64,000 bases of DNA from Nigrospora sphaerica (Eukaryota > Ascomycota > Sordariomycetes > Amphisphaeriales > Apiosporaceae): positions 8,866,001 through 8,930,000 of the forward strand of contig JAGVVL010000002.1 in the NCBI GenBank assembly GCA_018287875.1. Reading direction: 5' to 3'. Below the pieces are notes generated by a model. It was not told the DNA's origin. It did not search any database and saw only the letters and a list, made by a program, of their open reading frames with translations. The position numbers and the translations under genes were made by a program. Below, piece by piece: positions 12,050 through 24,292 of this stretch (positions within the stretch are counted from its first letter, which is position 1; the number at the start of each line of letters is the position of its first letter).

Positions 12050-15000
12050 TCAGGGCGTCGCCAGGTTGGTCCGTCGTCTATGTCCGTTTAAGAATAACCA
12101 CCTTATCCCCGACCTTAAAGTTTGGCTTGCGTCGCAACTTATTAGCCTGGTCGTATATACAGCGTTGGGATAAGGTAGCCTGTTATTATGCTGCTTCTAT
12201 ATATTAGTGGAGTGTCTTTATAATCTTTTACGCGTCTTGCTATCCGAGACGCTCCGTTATTAGAAGTTTACCCACGTCTTGGGTCCAGTCGGCTTTAGAA
12301 TATGGTAGCGGCATAAGGAAGCCACGCTCCACTTTATAAGGAGACAGACCTGTCGAATCCTAAGGCAGGCTAGCCTGGACAGCGTTTAAGGCTGGAATCA
12401 CTGACGACCAGTTGTCTTGGAAGTGTGATAAGTAAGGCAGAATCCGTTACTGGATAGCCTGGTTTATACGCTCCACTTGCCCTTGTAACTGGGAGTGGCC
12501 GGAGGATCCCAGTTTCCAAGTGATGCCCAGCAGCTTGGAGACTTCATCGGTAAAGTGGGAGACGAATTAAGGTCCACAGTCGCTCCTAATCTGCTGTGGT
12601 AGCCTAAAGATGTGATACAGACTATAGTAGTACATCTTAGCAACGTCTTTAGCTGTCACTGATTGGGTATAGGGAACGCACCAACTCCTCTTACTTAATA
12701 AGCAAACTATAACGAGGAGGTTATCGAAACCCTTTCGATCTTTAAACATAGTTTCAAAGTCCATCTAAATCGACTGCTATAATCGAAGCGGTATCGGAAA
12801 GGGATAAAGAAATCCTGGCGTCTTATCCCGGGGGACTTTAGACGATCGGCACACTCGATAGTTGGCCACGAAACGGTCAACGTCTTTGGATAATCTTAGC
12901 TACCAGTACTGGCTCTGCACTAGCTTACAGAGCTTGTTATATCCCGGGTGTGCAGATATTAAGTGCAAATGGAAGTCTTCTAAGATGTGCGTCCTCAGAT
13001 TGTCTTATTTAGGGACCACTAGCTTGCCCTCCCTTAGGAGAGTTCCGTTAAAGAGGGTCTAGGTAATGCCGTCAGCCGGCTCTAACATGGTCTTGTCCCG
13101 AAACAGCTGGAGAAGGGGGTCGGTGCGGTTGAGTTCGATAGCCCGATATACCAGCATTGACCTAGAGAGTGGTGGCGGTGGCAGGTCGTCGTCCTTTAAG
13201 AGGGCCGCCTCACTTAAGGGTTCCACCATAGAAAGCGCTGGTATATATCCGTGTTCGCCCTCCTGGAAGATGGCCAGGTGTCGCATCGCCTCGGTTTTCT
13301 CTTTCTATGTTTTTAGATCTTCCGTTTTCCATAACAAGGCGTCGGCCGCGGTATTCTGCGTTCCTAGGCGGTACTTCAGCAGGCAGTGGTATTTAGCGAG
13401 GAGCTCCGCTTAGTTCGCTTATCGCAAGTTGAGATGACGTTTCTGGCTGAAGTATTCCAGCGCGCTGTGGTCCGTCACAATCGTGAACTGTGGGCGCTGA
13501 AGTCCCACGAGCTCAGCGCGCCAATACTTAAGGGCTTAGACCACGGCTAACAGTTCTTTATCGTGGATGCTGTAATTGAGCTCCGAACTTTGGAGGGTCT
13601 CCGAGTAAAAGGCGACGGGGTGCCAGTTGTTAAAAGCGTCATCCTTCTTTTGCGATAGGACTCCGGCAATCACTCCGTCGGAAGCATCTATCTCCACTCG
13701 TGTGTCGTTTTCGTAGCCGAAATATACGAGGACCGGGGCCTCCAGTAATCGTCGTTTCAAGGTATCGAAAGCTTCCTAGCACTCCTCTTTCCACTGGAAC
13801 GTCGGTAAGCCTTGCTTCGTTAGGTTAGCGAGTAGTCGAGTAATCTGCCTATACTCGCGAACGAACTTACAATAGAAATTATAGAAGCCGAGGAATAATT
13901 GAACTCCTTTAATAGATGTCGGGGGCGCCCAGTTGCGGACGACGGACGTCTTAGCAGGATCCACGGCCACTCCTTCTATAGAGATGATGAAGCCTAAGAA
14001 CTTCGTTTCCCGAATATGAAATTCGCATTTGTTGGTGTCGGCTTGTAGTCCGGCCTTTTGGAGGCGCTGTAGGACCTTCCTTATATGGTCCTTGTATTCT
14101 TAAACCGAATCTAAAAAAATGACGATGTTATCTAAGTACGCCGAGTAGAAATCATCCAGATAGTCCATTAAGGTGTCATTTATGAAGCGCTGAAAGGTCG
14201 CGGGTCCGTTTATTAATCCGAAGGGGAGGACGTTATACTGAAAAGTGCTATAACAGGTACGGAACGCTGTCAACTCCTCTAACCCTGGCGCTATTCGGAT
14301 CTAGTGGAATACTTATCGGATATCCAGCTTCGTGAAGACCTTTGCTTTAGAGATCCGGGTTATAGTCTCCTCGATTAAGGGAAGCGGGTGTCGGTCCTTA
14401 TAAGTAACGGAGTTGAGCTTTCTAAAGTCCACGTAGAAACGTAGTCCTCTATTCCCTTTAAGCGCGAAGAGGATTGGTGCCGCCTAAGGCGCTTCACTTG
14501 GCTCGATAAATCCCTTTGCCAGGTTCTCGGTCACGTACTTCCAGTATATCTCTATTTCTTTAAGCAACATCTTCCGCAGGCCCGAGTATCTTAGGAGCTT
14601 GTCCGGCTTAGCGTTATTATTCAGGATGATCTTATAGTCGCAGATGCGATACGGTAGTAACTTATTAGACTCGAACTTGCTAAATATATCTAAGTACTCG
14701 TAGTATTGCTTTGGTACTACTTGCAATGCTTTTTTACAAAGAGTGTCTAAGTCGGAGGGTAACACGTCCCCTCGTGACGTTTGCTTCTCGAGGATAATCT
14801 TATCTATCGCGTGGAGGCTAGTGACGTGCCAATCTTGAGGGTTTTAGCGGTAGGACATTTCTATCGCCGGTGCGGAGATAAAAGCGATGTCGATGCGTTC
14901 TTTAAAACTTCCTGCCGAGCTCCGGCGTCGGATGAAGGGTCCTTAAGAGTCGCGTTCCATCGGGGACGACGGTGCCCTTAGTGGCGGTATTAGCAACAGT

Positions 15001-15700
15001 GGGGGTACGTCGGTTGGTTCAGCTAACGCGCGTTTTATCTTCACGATGCCTTCATCGTTTCGTTGTCCTTACGCACGAGTAGCCATGGGTCGTGTCAAGA
15101 TTTTCTTATATCGAATTATCGGTGGCGACTTCTTGCAATCGGTGTTGGTCGCATATAGACTGCGGATAACCGAAGGATCCGGACGTTGTAATCTTCGGCC
15201 TGCCAGGCGTCGCTGGTCTTCCATAGCTATCTTTTTCTCGCGGCGTTGGGCGTCTACATTAAAGGTAGGGTTCTATAGAAGCTGTCCGGCTTAGTCTATC
15301 GCGATATAATGTTCCATACACTGGGGGGTCCATTCCTCGGGGAAGAGAAGACGACGGCGACGAATATCCAGCGTCACATTGTGTGTTTCCAACCATTTGC
15401 GACCGACTATCATGTCGTGGCGCATATCAAGGACTAGAAAATAGGTTCGGGCGGTGAGACGGCTCTAAATCCAGAAGTGTCCTAGCAGGGCAATGTCCAC
15501 CAGTTGCGATAAGGTACCGTCGAATCCGCCGATAGGTTAAGGATAAAAGTCACGAACAGTAGGGAGGTGTAGGTATCGGAGGAGCCTTTAAGCGAAGGCC
15601 ACGCTTATAAACAGGTATCCACTTACTCCGGTGTCGACGAGGGCATAGGTAGAGAGAGACGATCCATTATAAGCTATAGTATAAGGGAAGATAAACGGTC
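12050..15700 (-). pseudogene. pol: Gypsy-2 pol relic: protease, RT, RNase H, integrase
   Basis: On the minus strand, the protease motif YALVDTGVSGYLF lies near 15615-15655. RT is visible from 14765, with the catalytic motif near 14115-14160 reading YLDN instead of YLDD. RNase H starts at VEIDASDGVIAGVLSQ (about 13645-13700). The integrase core carries MDFETMFKDRKGFDNLL (12764 downward) and IRSDCGP where SDRGPQF is expected, with CAA changed to TAA just after. Stops are mostly TAG/TAA from CAG/CAA/TGG. The domain order is that of a chromovirus read right to left. Confidence 0.8.
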
Positions 15701-15954
15701 TTCCCTTTAGGTGCTTACTTAAAAAATTAGAGGATCGCTTATCCTATATGTTCTCAATATCGACGACTTCCCTTAAATCGGAGTCCACTTATCTAAGGGT
15801 ATCTAGTTTTCCGAATCCGTGATATCTTCGACTTAGTCGGAGTTAGGAATCTCGGTTATAAGACTATCGGCGTTCGAATAGGGACGGGGAGTTCCTGTCC
15901 ACTGGCTGACTAAAGCGTTAATACGGTTCGAGCGGTCGATATTAACTCGCTTCT

Positions 15955-16969
15955 TTAGGCAGTCATTAGCGTAGTGGCCAGGCTTTTCATAGTTAAGACA
16001 GAATCGGTTCTCTAAAAGGCGTCGGAGCTTGTCGGGTCTATGTTGACGTGCTAGGGCTGAGGTAGTGTAACGCTTCTCCGATGGCTTAGTAGACTCCGAT
16101 TGGTCGATAGCGGGGATAGGGGTTCGGCGAGTGCCGCTATAGTTTCCGCGGTTTACGCGACATCTAAGGTCGTTATTCTTAGCAGACTGGAGGACCAGGG
16201 CGATCTAGGCGGCCTCGGTTGCAAACGCATTAAATCTAATACTGCTCTTAATATAGGAGGAGGTAAGGGCCGTTTGCAACTTAGTTGTAAGCTTTCGGTT
16301 AAAGAGGCGCTTCTAATTTGTCTTAGCTTAGCCCGTTTCGCCGGCAAGTCGAAGGAACTTGTTCTTAAAGACCTGGAAATCTATTCCCGCAGTTATATAA
16401 AGGTTCTTAAATTCCAAAGAGGCAGCCTCCATTTAGTTGGGGTCATGGTACTGTTGCTAGAGATACGCCATCAAGGCCTCGTACGACTGGATCGAACCAG
16501 GGTGCGTCTGTTGGAGGTAGGGCTGGAGATCATCGCTAGCATCTCCGCTAAGGCGGCCTTCGATATAGGCCTGCTTGGAGAGGTCTGTAGGGAAACGGGA
16601 AGCGTTTACCAGGATCTTGTTCTTAACCTAACGAAACCAAGTCTCGAACTTAACGATGTCCTTAGACTTCTGATTGTAGAAAACCGGGGGGTCAGGGAGG
16701 CGCTCAGCCTCCGGTCGGGAACCTTCAGCAGGGGGAACAAAGGGCGGTGGCGTGCCTTGGTTACTTCCTGCCATCTGATGGATTAAGGTAGCCATCTGCT
16801 CCTGGAGGTCCTTCAGCTGTCTCTCCACATCGAGGCGGCGGTCACGCTCTTGGGCGAATCGGGGCTCGGTATTGATCTCGGTATCATTGGAGTCGGTGGT
16901 ATCGGCAGAACCCTCGCGGTTATCGTTCTTGGGTTCCGTGGTCTGGGGGGTGGCGCGCTTCGGCGGCAT
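15955..16969 (-). pseudogene. gag: Gypsy-2 gag relic
   Basis: ATG at 16969 on the minus strand begins MPPKRATPQ and an open frame of 113 codons with a coiled-coil segment (RRLDVERQLKDLQEQMATL). Past the first RIP stop, the zinc knuckle at about 15955-16005 reads CLNYEKPGHYANDC: the second Cys of the CCHC motif is now Tyr (TGT to TAT). A long plus-strand open frame at 16100-16786 is the antisense shadow of this region. Confidence 0.75.
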
Positions 16970-17124
16970 CTTGGTGGTGTGTGTGGGTCGCGCCTACAGC
17001 TGCGTACCCGTCTTGGCTGATCGATCGTGTGGGTCGCGCTTACAGCTGCGCACCCGTCTGGATGTCTTGAAGGTTTGGGATATTAATAGAAGCCTTCCTA
17101 GGCGGATGAGGAGACCTGTAGTTG

Positions 17125-17330
17125 TGTCACGGTTTAAGGAACGAGGGATCTGTTGATGACCCAAGGGTTCTATTGAGATGCGAAAACTACAGGTGAAGAG
17201 GAAAAGAAGAGGAACAGGCTCCTCTCAGTCACTGTTTGCCAGGAATATATCCAGCCAAACGCGGTACGTACCACCGGCCAGAGGTCCATGCGTTCCCATG
17301 CCCTTGTACCTATGTACCCATGTCGTAACA
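17125..17330 (-). repeat. Gypsy-2 LTR, right copy (5' LTR of the element)
   Basis: 206 bp with TG...CA ends. Followed by TSD AATAT and then the resumed RT of LINE-1. Confidence 0.9.
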
Positions 17331-20111
17331 AATATCGAATTAAATATATATAAGCATTAAAGAGCGACTCTCGTTACACTGGATATTTAAAAGGCGTTTA
17401 AAGCGTTATAAAAAAACCGACTACTTAACTGGATAGCAAGGCAAGGATAGAGCGATATAGCCTTACAACTTATAAAGAGCTTCTTTATAGGCAGGAACTT
17501 ATAAACCCGCTTAAAGGATATACTTATAGACTGATACGACACGTAATACGGAATACCCTAAAGGTTGCCGTAGTCCCTACTACTGTACACACTATACCTA
17601 AGCGAACTCGTCGAGTAGAACAACCGTCGATAAGGTTACGTAAACGATATCGCAGTCTTAACGTTCGGAAAGACACTGGAGGAGAGTGCCGAGGCAGCCC
17701 GGTATAAGGTGGACGCTATCCTCGACTACGGCATAGTAAACAGCATCTCCTTTGCCCTTAAAAAGATAGAGGCTATCTACTTTACCCGGGGAAAGGCTAA
17801 GACGAACCCTTAATTAAAACTTTAAAATAACATAACGATTAATCTAATCCTACTTAAGGAGACGAACAGTAAGTTATATACCGGAGCCGCTTAACTAGCG
17901 CTCCGCTAGCTGGGCGTCTTCTTCGATAGATATATGAAATTCCGCCGCTATATAGAGGTCCGGACCTCGCTAGCGTAGCGAATAGCAAAGCACGTGCATA
18001 ATATAATAAGAGCTATAAGGGGCCCACTAGCTGACAGGCTATAGAAAATTGTTAAAACGGTGATCCTACTAATACCCCTCTATAGACATGAAACGTGGAA
18101 TAAAAGAGAGAAAGCATTATTAAGGAGAATATTAAAGAACTGCCTAAAGGAAGTCAGTATAAAGCAGGGAACCCACAGGCAAAGCATTTAGAGAGTGCTT
18201 AATATAGTAATCCGAGAAGTACTCCCGGTATAGAGGACAGTCCTAACGAACGCCCTATATAGGATTAACGGACTACTAACAGTAACACTCGCTTTTGAAG
18301 AGGCCCGCCACTAGTTTGCGCACAGAATCCGGACGACATATAAGGGCCACCCTTTAGCTATATAAGCAGACGCCCCCGCCTGCAGATTCGGAAAAGGGGC
18401 GGATAGGAAGCCAAAGGACCTTATTAATATCTACTTAGTAACACGGCTCCTTCTATTAGTACCAAGGATAGTCCTATATACTCTAAGGTATAGGATAGAA
18501 TTAAGGGAATCGCTGATAAACAGTGTGCTTAAAGAAAAGGCAGCGAAATAGTTCAAGACCTAGTTTACTAACTAGCCAGTATAGAACATCGCCGTCTTCT
18601 TAGACGGATCCCAGTTAAAAGAAGGCCTAGGCTACGGCTTTGTTATCTACGAGGGATAGGAAAAGACAGCGGAAGGAAAGGCGTCTATGAACCCCTACGA
18701 CGTCGTGTTTAACGCGGAGGCCTTAGGTGCACTACTGGGCCTACAGAAGGCAGTGGAGCTATACCTGGAAGCCTTGATTACGCTCTATATAGATAACACG
18801 GCGGCAATATAGAGCACCTAAAAGGACGCCCCAATAACATTATAAGCTACGTTTATCGAAATCCACCAGCTTATAGAAAGGTATGATATTTCGCTCCAAT
18901 GGAGCCCCGGATACACAGGTATCGTAGGAAACGAGGAAGCTAACGCCCTAACAAACTAGGGAGCGGTAAAAGGACTAATAGACAAGTATAAAGAACGAAC
19001 GGCCGTAGGTTTAAAGGGCATCTCGTAAATAAAGCTCTAGGAAGCAGCCGCATAATAGTGGAAGGCCCTAACTACTAACGTTTCCTTGGGCCTAGTAACC
19101 GTAAGTATCAGCTACCAACTAAGTAAATGCTCCCTAACATTAAAACTCTTAAGAAAAATACTTAGCTAGTACCTTAATATAGTCATAGCACACGGAGACT
19201 ACATCTGGTACTATAACCGCTACGGCCATTAGGACACCGAGGTACACTGCGCTTATATAACCCTAGCCCACGGCCGCTGTAAGACAGGACCAGAACACCT
19301 TATACACTGCTAGCACTCGAGGCAGACAAAAGATAAGTGGCCACAGCCACCGAAGCCGAAGGCACGACCGGACGGCACAAAGTAGGGGAAGGACAGCTGG
19401 CTAATAAGGTTCCATTGGCTTAAGCTAACCGGCTTAGCAGACCGAACAGTATACTAGGGATGGTTAATACGGAACCCCGCAGAGTTCTAGAAGTTCGTCG
19501 AGAGTACGAGATACTTCGAGTTCAGCCCGCTTATCCGGGAGTAGGTGTGGTGTTACTGTAACCGGCGATAGCCAGCTACACTAGATCTAGACAACGAATA
19601 GTTAGACTTAGAGGTGGTTATACCTTTAGTATACGCCCCCAGGACTAAATAAGACAAGCACATACAAGGAACAGGGGGGAGAGATAGGCTATAGGCGGGG
19701 ATATAAGAGGGCTTTTCGCCTGCTAAAAGAGGGGCGCCTAGCGAGGCTTAGCAGAAGAGGCGCGAAGATAGAAAGCGGGGACAGAAAACCACAAAAATAA
19801 CACCAATAACAGCCACTAGGTAAACAATATTAGCGTAACTTAATATAGCTATATACGGCTCCGGAATACACAAGAGTTAGGATGCCTCTAAAAGGCTAGC
19901 ACCTAACTACGACGGGCCCCAGTTTAACATTAGGGGCAGAGAACACAAGGCTAGAGAAGAGGCTGGAAGGCTGGATGTCGAGTCGGAAGGTCAGAGAAAT
20001 AATGAGCCAACAAGGCACGGAGTGGCTTCTATAAGCTTGCCACGTCACATATCCCCTGGGAGATAAGTAGATAAACCACGGTACCAGCGGTCCTACGCCG
20101 ACGTTAAACAA

Positions 20112-20129
20112 TAACACACACACACACAC
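20112..20129 (+). repeat. (AC)n tail of LINE-1
   Basis: An AC dinucleotide run closes LINE-1 where a poly(A) tail would be expected. It abuts the right TSD copy. LINE-2 has the same kind of tail. Confidence 0.75.
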
Positions 20130-20138
20130 TACGCTAGC

Positions 20139-20478
20139 CCAACGCCAAAATCAACAGAAAATAGCCCAACTGATATCTCTAGCTCCGTATACCTTCACCC
20201 TCACGGCTATTAGCATCTTTTTTATGGCCTTCTCAGCATGGTTTTTAAAACTGGCTGCAGACGACTTTGACAGCGACGACTCTTCGAAGAATACCCGGTT
20301 TAAGTTTTAAATACTATAGTATCTTATTAACGTTATAATCGTCGGTTCGATATAAGATATTAATTAAAGCTATGGTAACGTTGCTATAACCTTAGAAATA
20401 GCTAATAGGTTAGCTTATTTATAACTCCTTGTCAACAGATATAAGTAAACGAGTTTGTAAGTACTATCATAAAATATT
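20139..20478 (+). other. Host flank of LINE-1 with a short coding-like stretch
   Basis: About 20160-20308 has an open plus frame with a hydrophobic membrane-like segment (YTFTLTAISIFFMAFSAWF) followed by an acidic, serine-rich end and a TAA. It has normal composition and no RIP stops, unlike its neighbours. It lies exactly at the pre-insertion site of LINE-1, so it may be the 3' end of a host gene cut by the LINE. No product can be assigned. The rest to 20478 is AT-rich with no feature seen. Confidence 0.3.
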
Positions 20479-23283
20479 GGAACCAAGAAACCCCAAACTA
20501 TAGGGAGTCTAGTGGAAAGACACGGTCTTGAGGTCGATCCCAAGGGACAATCAGGTGAGGATATCGTTAATCAAGATGATCCTTAACGTAGGGAAGTAAA
20601 AGAAGCTTAAAATAGTCACGAAAAATGAGCGTGAAGTACTGTACTAAGACTAGCAGTGTATTAAAAGGAGGGAAAAGCACGCCGTCCCTCTGGCTATAAA
20701 CTGGACTACCGAAGCCTAACTCATACTTATGTAAACCCTTAATTAAGGCTTATATAAGAGCCCTAGCTTAGTCTTAACCGTCCCCTATAGCGAAGTGTGT
20801 TAAAAGAAAGAACTGAAAACATTGTAAAAGCTTTAGTAGAAAGGAAATAGACAAGCTGGTTATAGAAGGGCCAGGTCTGTAATTCCTCTTAATTAATATT
20901 ATGTCGTGAGACGAGCCTATTATCACTAACAAGCCTACCAGGTCACGTGACCTTATGTAAGCTCAAGAGCCTAGCCTATCAGGCGGGCTACGGAGCTACT
21001 ATATCTACGTCTAGATCCTCAGATAGTTTTCCTTTGTTTTTCCTAATAGAACAACCAGAACCTCGTTCCTCACGCCCCCTGAAGTGCGACATATTACTTC
21101 TTCCCCCTTGTGCTGCGCATCACAGCTTTCGCACCCCTACTGCGTATACTCTTAATCCCCTTTATTCCCGCTTCTTATCTCTGCGTTAAGCGTGCTCTGC
21201 CCGGCTTGCCCGCTGGGTATCTGTTCCTCGTCGAGCTCTATTAAGTGCCTCCACTTGTGCTCGCATATCTGCCCATCCTCTCCAGTCTGGCGGTGCTGCG
21301 AGGATTGGTCGAGATAGTGCGTCGTTTTGGATGTCACCTTCTCTAGCATAACTAATACGTGTGCCATTATTTAAGGCTCTGAAGGTGTCATCAGTTGAGT
21401 GCCTAATAAATAAGCTGTTATCGCTCTGTATTAGGTTTCTTTAAGTTGCGTCCGTACTGTATTTGTATATAAGGATCTCTAGTTAAGTAAAGTGTCGTGT
21501 TAAGGTAGGAATACCTTATTAAGGGAGTATTCCTTTAAACAGAGGTTAATCAATAGTCTCCTTAAGTATAAGAAGAATAAGTAGCTAACGCCGAGGTGTA
21601 GAGCGTGGTGTATTAGGAGCCGATCGCGTGGGCTCTACTGAGGTCGTCTACTAGTTAGCTATTCCCCTCGTGAGTCTGAAGACGGCTTAATTGTTGCGGA
21701 GTTAGTGCGTTCTATGCTAGGTTATTATTATATATTCCAGAGGGCCTGTTGTTATTTTTTAAGATAAGTGCGAACGCGGTAATTCTTAATCTCAGGCTCC
21801 AACTAAGGGTTGTAAGTGGTGGTATATTACACGCACGCCGATTTTAAAGTGTTGTTAGTTTAAGGTTGTTGAGGAATTAGTATATGCCTTCTCTTCTCGT
21901 GGCTGGTCCTAATGTACTTATCGAGGACTGTATCCTGTTGCTTAGTGTAGCTGGAGCTTATACTTCCCCTTAATCAAGGCTTAAACTAGCCGTTAATTTC
22001 TTTTCCTTAGAGCTTGGGGTTGGAGGGAAGAGTTAAGAAGGGAGGATAGCAATTCGTACTTTACTTAAACCCATGACGGTTCTAAAGTAAGACTAATAGA
22101 CCTTTAAACCTACACTGGCTACTAAATCCTTAATTATAATATAGTCCACTATATTCGACTCTTTATATAGCTTACTTAGCTAATAAACAAAGTTAAACTT
22201 ATTTAGTAGTCTAATTAGTACCTAAAAGATATTAAAGGATATGTACCCTTCTTGCTAGAGATACTTGTTATAGCAGGGTATAGTGTTGATTATCACCTCC
22301 TAAAACTTGTTATCGAGTTTGGTTTCGCGAAGTGCCTTTATAAAGTGATTACCTATCTTTGTAGCTATTATCTACTATTTATCCTTTCCGAAAGTAAAGA
22401 TTATAACGATTTATACTTTAAGCACGAATAACACCAGAGGCTAAGGGCTATCCAATTCTTTATTGACATATTTGAAGACTATAAGGATATCTTATTCGCC
22501 GCCGTCTTCTCTTAGTTTGGTCACGATATCTATGTTTATCTTAGTGTTAGCAGCATTTAGTGTAAGAGAAGAGTCCTCTATATACCACCAGCTACGGGAA
22601 TCCTTAATTATCGTTTATAAAGTCTTCTAATCGTAGGCAAAGAGAGGTTCGTAGTTTATAAAGCCGAAGATAGTCGTCGTTATAGTTTCTTTATAGCCTT
22701 ATATTTAAAGCTTATTGTTAGTAAAGGCTGTTAGCCGCTTTAATTATCTCGATACCTTAGCGATTAGCTTTATTCGATTTATATTGTACACCTTTATAGA
22801 TGTGTTATATAAGATCTGGTTCTCTTAAGTCGTGGTAGCGTTCTGCAGTCTTTCGGCCTTAATGATATTACTAACGATTTCCAATTCTACCTAGTATATC
22901 CTTTTAATCGGCAATGGTCCTTCTAGAATTATACATAAGTTGATAGTTCTTTTAGGTATATATATATATAGGTCCGTGCCTTCGCCGAAGGACGCGATAT
23001 ATAGTCGGAATCCGCTGTGGTTTTGGATTATTTTGTAGACTTCTTAGGTTGCTTTCGTTAAGCCTAGTTCTTATCTGATTATATTAAGTACCTCGCGGGC
23101 TCTGGTGTGGATTAAAGTCTATATAGTTAGAATAAGTATATAGTTGTCTTACTAGTCTTAGAGGCTTCCGAAGCAGTTATAGATAGCAATCGTCTTATCC
23201 CACATATGTTCTCGCTTATTATATAGGAGCTCTATTCTGATCCGCTCGCCGGTATAGTAAGCGTACTTAATATCCATAACCTT
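20479..23283. repeat. Repeat E, copy 1: unclassified RIP-mutated interspersed repeat
   Basis: Starts at AACCAAGAAACCCCAAACTA and matches 62759-64000 along more than 1 kb, with weaker partial copies at 25590-26050 and 30780-31010. Differences between copies are mostly transitions. Minus-strand translation between about 21860 and 22000 stays similar in the two long copies, which suggests old coding sequence, but no known domain was recognised. Neither end carries clear TIRs or LTRs. The right boundary, next to the LTR-A fragment, is approximate. Confidence 0.5.
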
Positions 23284-23705
23284 TAAGTTGCTTGATTAAT
23301 TCCAAGACTATATATATAAAAAGAAAAGATTTATCTCTTATTTATAGCCTTTTAAGTCTTTATCCTCTTAGTAATACAAAAAAGAGACGCGTAAATAAAC
23401 GTATAAAAATTAATATAGCTTAACAGCACGTGGACGCTCGTGGAACCTTATAGGACCACGTGGAGGCTTGTGAAACCTTATAGAAGTACATAGAAACTCG
23501 TAGAAACTCGTGGAATGTTTTAAGTAGTGTAGACCATATATACCGGAAAAATAGCCCTAGCTTTAGAATAGGGTAGCCCGTGCTGTTGAGTAAGGGGGGC
23601 CGAGCTTTAGAGCAGTCTTGGTTAAAGGACTAGCTTTTTAATAAGTGCATAGCTAAGTCCTTAACGAAGGATAACGGTATAGAGGTAAGCCTTATATTTT
23701 TAACA
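23284..23705 (-). repeat. LTR-A fragment
   Basis: Matches LTR-A from the purine-rich AAGTTGCTTG block to the terminal AACA but lacks the other end. Heavily changed by transitions. No TSD. Confidence 0.75.
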
Positions 23706-23731
23706 ATAAACGATCTCTATCTTTAATTATA

Positions 23732-24292
23732 TGTTGGAAGTGGTGGTTTGATCGAAAAGAGGAAGCAACCCCTTTATAAGGGCTCTTTCGATCTCGGAGG
23801 CCGTTCCTTAAGGATAAAGGAACACGGAAGAGTAGGAACTTCTCTTGAAGGGGGTAGAGAGTGAGATCTCTAAGTTGCTTGCTTATTTCCGAGACTATGT
23901 ACACAAAGAGGGAAGATTTATCCCTTATTTATACCTTTTTAACCCTTTATCCTCTTAGTAATACAAAGAGGGGACGCGTAAGTGGACGCGTAAGCAGTGA
24001 CGTAGCTTAGAAGCACGTGGACGCTTATGGAACCTTGTGGGACCATGTGGAGGCTTGTGGAACCTCATGGAAGTACATGGAAACTCGTAGAAACTTGTAG
24101 AAGGTTCCAAGTGGCGTAGGCCACGTATTCGAGAAAAGTGGCCCTAGCTTTAGGGCAGGGTGGCCCATGCTGTCGGGTAAGGTGGCCCGAGCTTTAGGGC
24201 AGTCTTGGTTAAAGAACTAGCTTTTCGATAAGTGCATAGCTAAGTCTTTAACAAAGGATAACGGTATAGGGGTAAGCCCTATACTTTTAACA
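23732..24292 (-). repeat. Solo LTR-A, TSD TTATA
   Basis: 561 bp, TGTTGGAAGT...TTTTAACA as written, with exact 5-bp TSD TTATA (23727-23731, 24293-24297). Contains TATAAATA in the opposite (sense) orientation. No internal retrotransposon sequence, so it is the product of LTR-LTR recombination. Confidence 0.9.

Larger units (their letters stand above)
11312..17330 (-). mobile_element. Gypsy-2: RIP-damaged chromovirus, inverted, inside LINE-1
   Basis: 6,019 bp with 206-bp LTRs (11312-11517 and 17125-17330) and TSD AATAT (11307-11311, 17331-17335). Coding runs on the minus strand, from gag near 16969 down to a chromodomain near 11700. The LTRs differ by a few transitions. Internal sequence shows TAG/TAA replacing Trp/Gln and altered catalytic residues. 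The same LTR family recurs at 29719, 52788 and 61029, so this family has been active repeatedly in this region. Confidence 0.9.
9690..19660 (+). pseudogene. LINE-1 ORF2 relic: endonuclease, RT and RNase H, interrupted by Gypsy-2
   Basis: The apurinic-type endonuclease is recognisable by a GDINAQCP motif near 10052-10080. RT is entered at RPIALLSYFGKGLERIV (about 11140-11190), cut by Gypsy-2 at 11311 and resumed at 17336. The active site reads YVNDIAV near 17637 where YVDD is expected (GAC to AAC). RNase H follows: DGSQLKEGLGYGFVIYE at about 18605-18655, NAEALG at about 18712, IDNTAAI at about 18795 and a SPGYTGIVGNEEAN block at about 18903-18945. A Cys/His-rich tail is near 19240-19320. Dozens of TAG/TAA stops and lost catalytic residues make it inert. 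Removing Gypsy-2 restores domain order. Confidence 0.8.
1807..20129 (+). mobile_element. LINE-1: Tad-like non-LTR retrotransposon, RIP-damaged, split by two LTR elements
   Basis: Non-LTR element with a gag-like ORF1, an ORF2 with endonuclease, reverse transcriptase and RNase H, and a 3' (AC)n tail. Ends are fixed by the 14-bp TSD (1793-1806 and 20125-20138). Subtracting Gypsy-1 and Gypsy-2 with one TSD copy each leaves about 6.4 kb, close to full length for Tad-type elements. The reading resumes in register on both sides of each insertion: the 5' UTR continues from 1976 to 7837, and the RT domain from 11311 to 17336. Coding regions are full of TAG/TAA at expected Trp/Gln positions, and the RT motif reads YVND instead of YVDD, as RIP would produce. 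It is not functional. Confidence 0.85.

Noticed and set aside
16100..16786. 228-codon open frame on the plus strand
   Set aside because: It is antisense to the gag/protease-flank region of Gypsy-2. The minus strand carries the gag start and CCHC knuckle.
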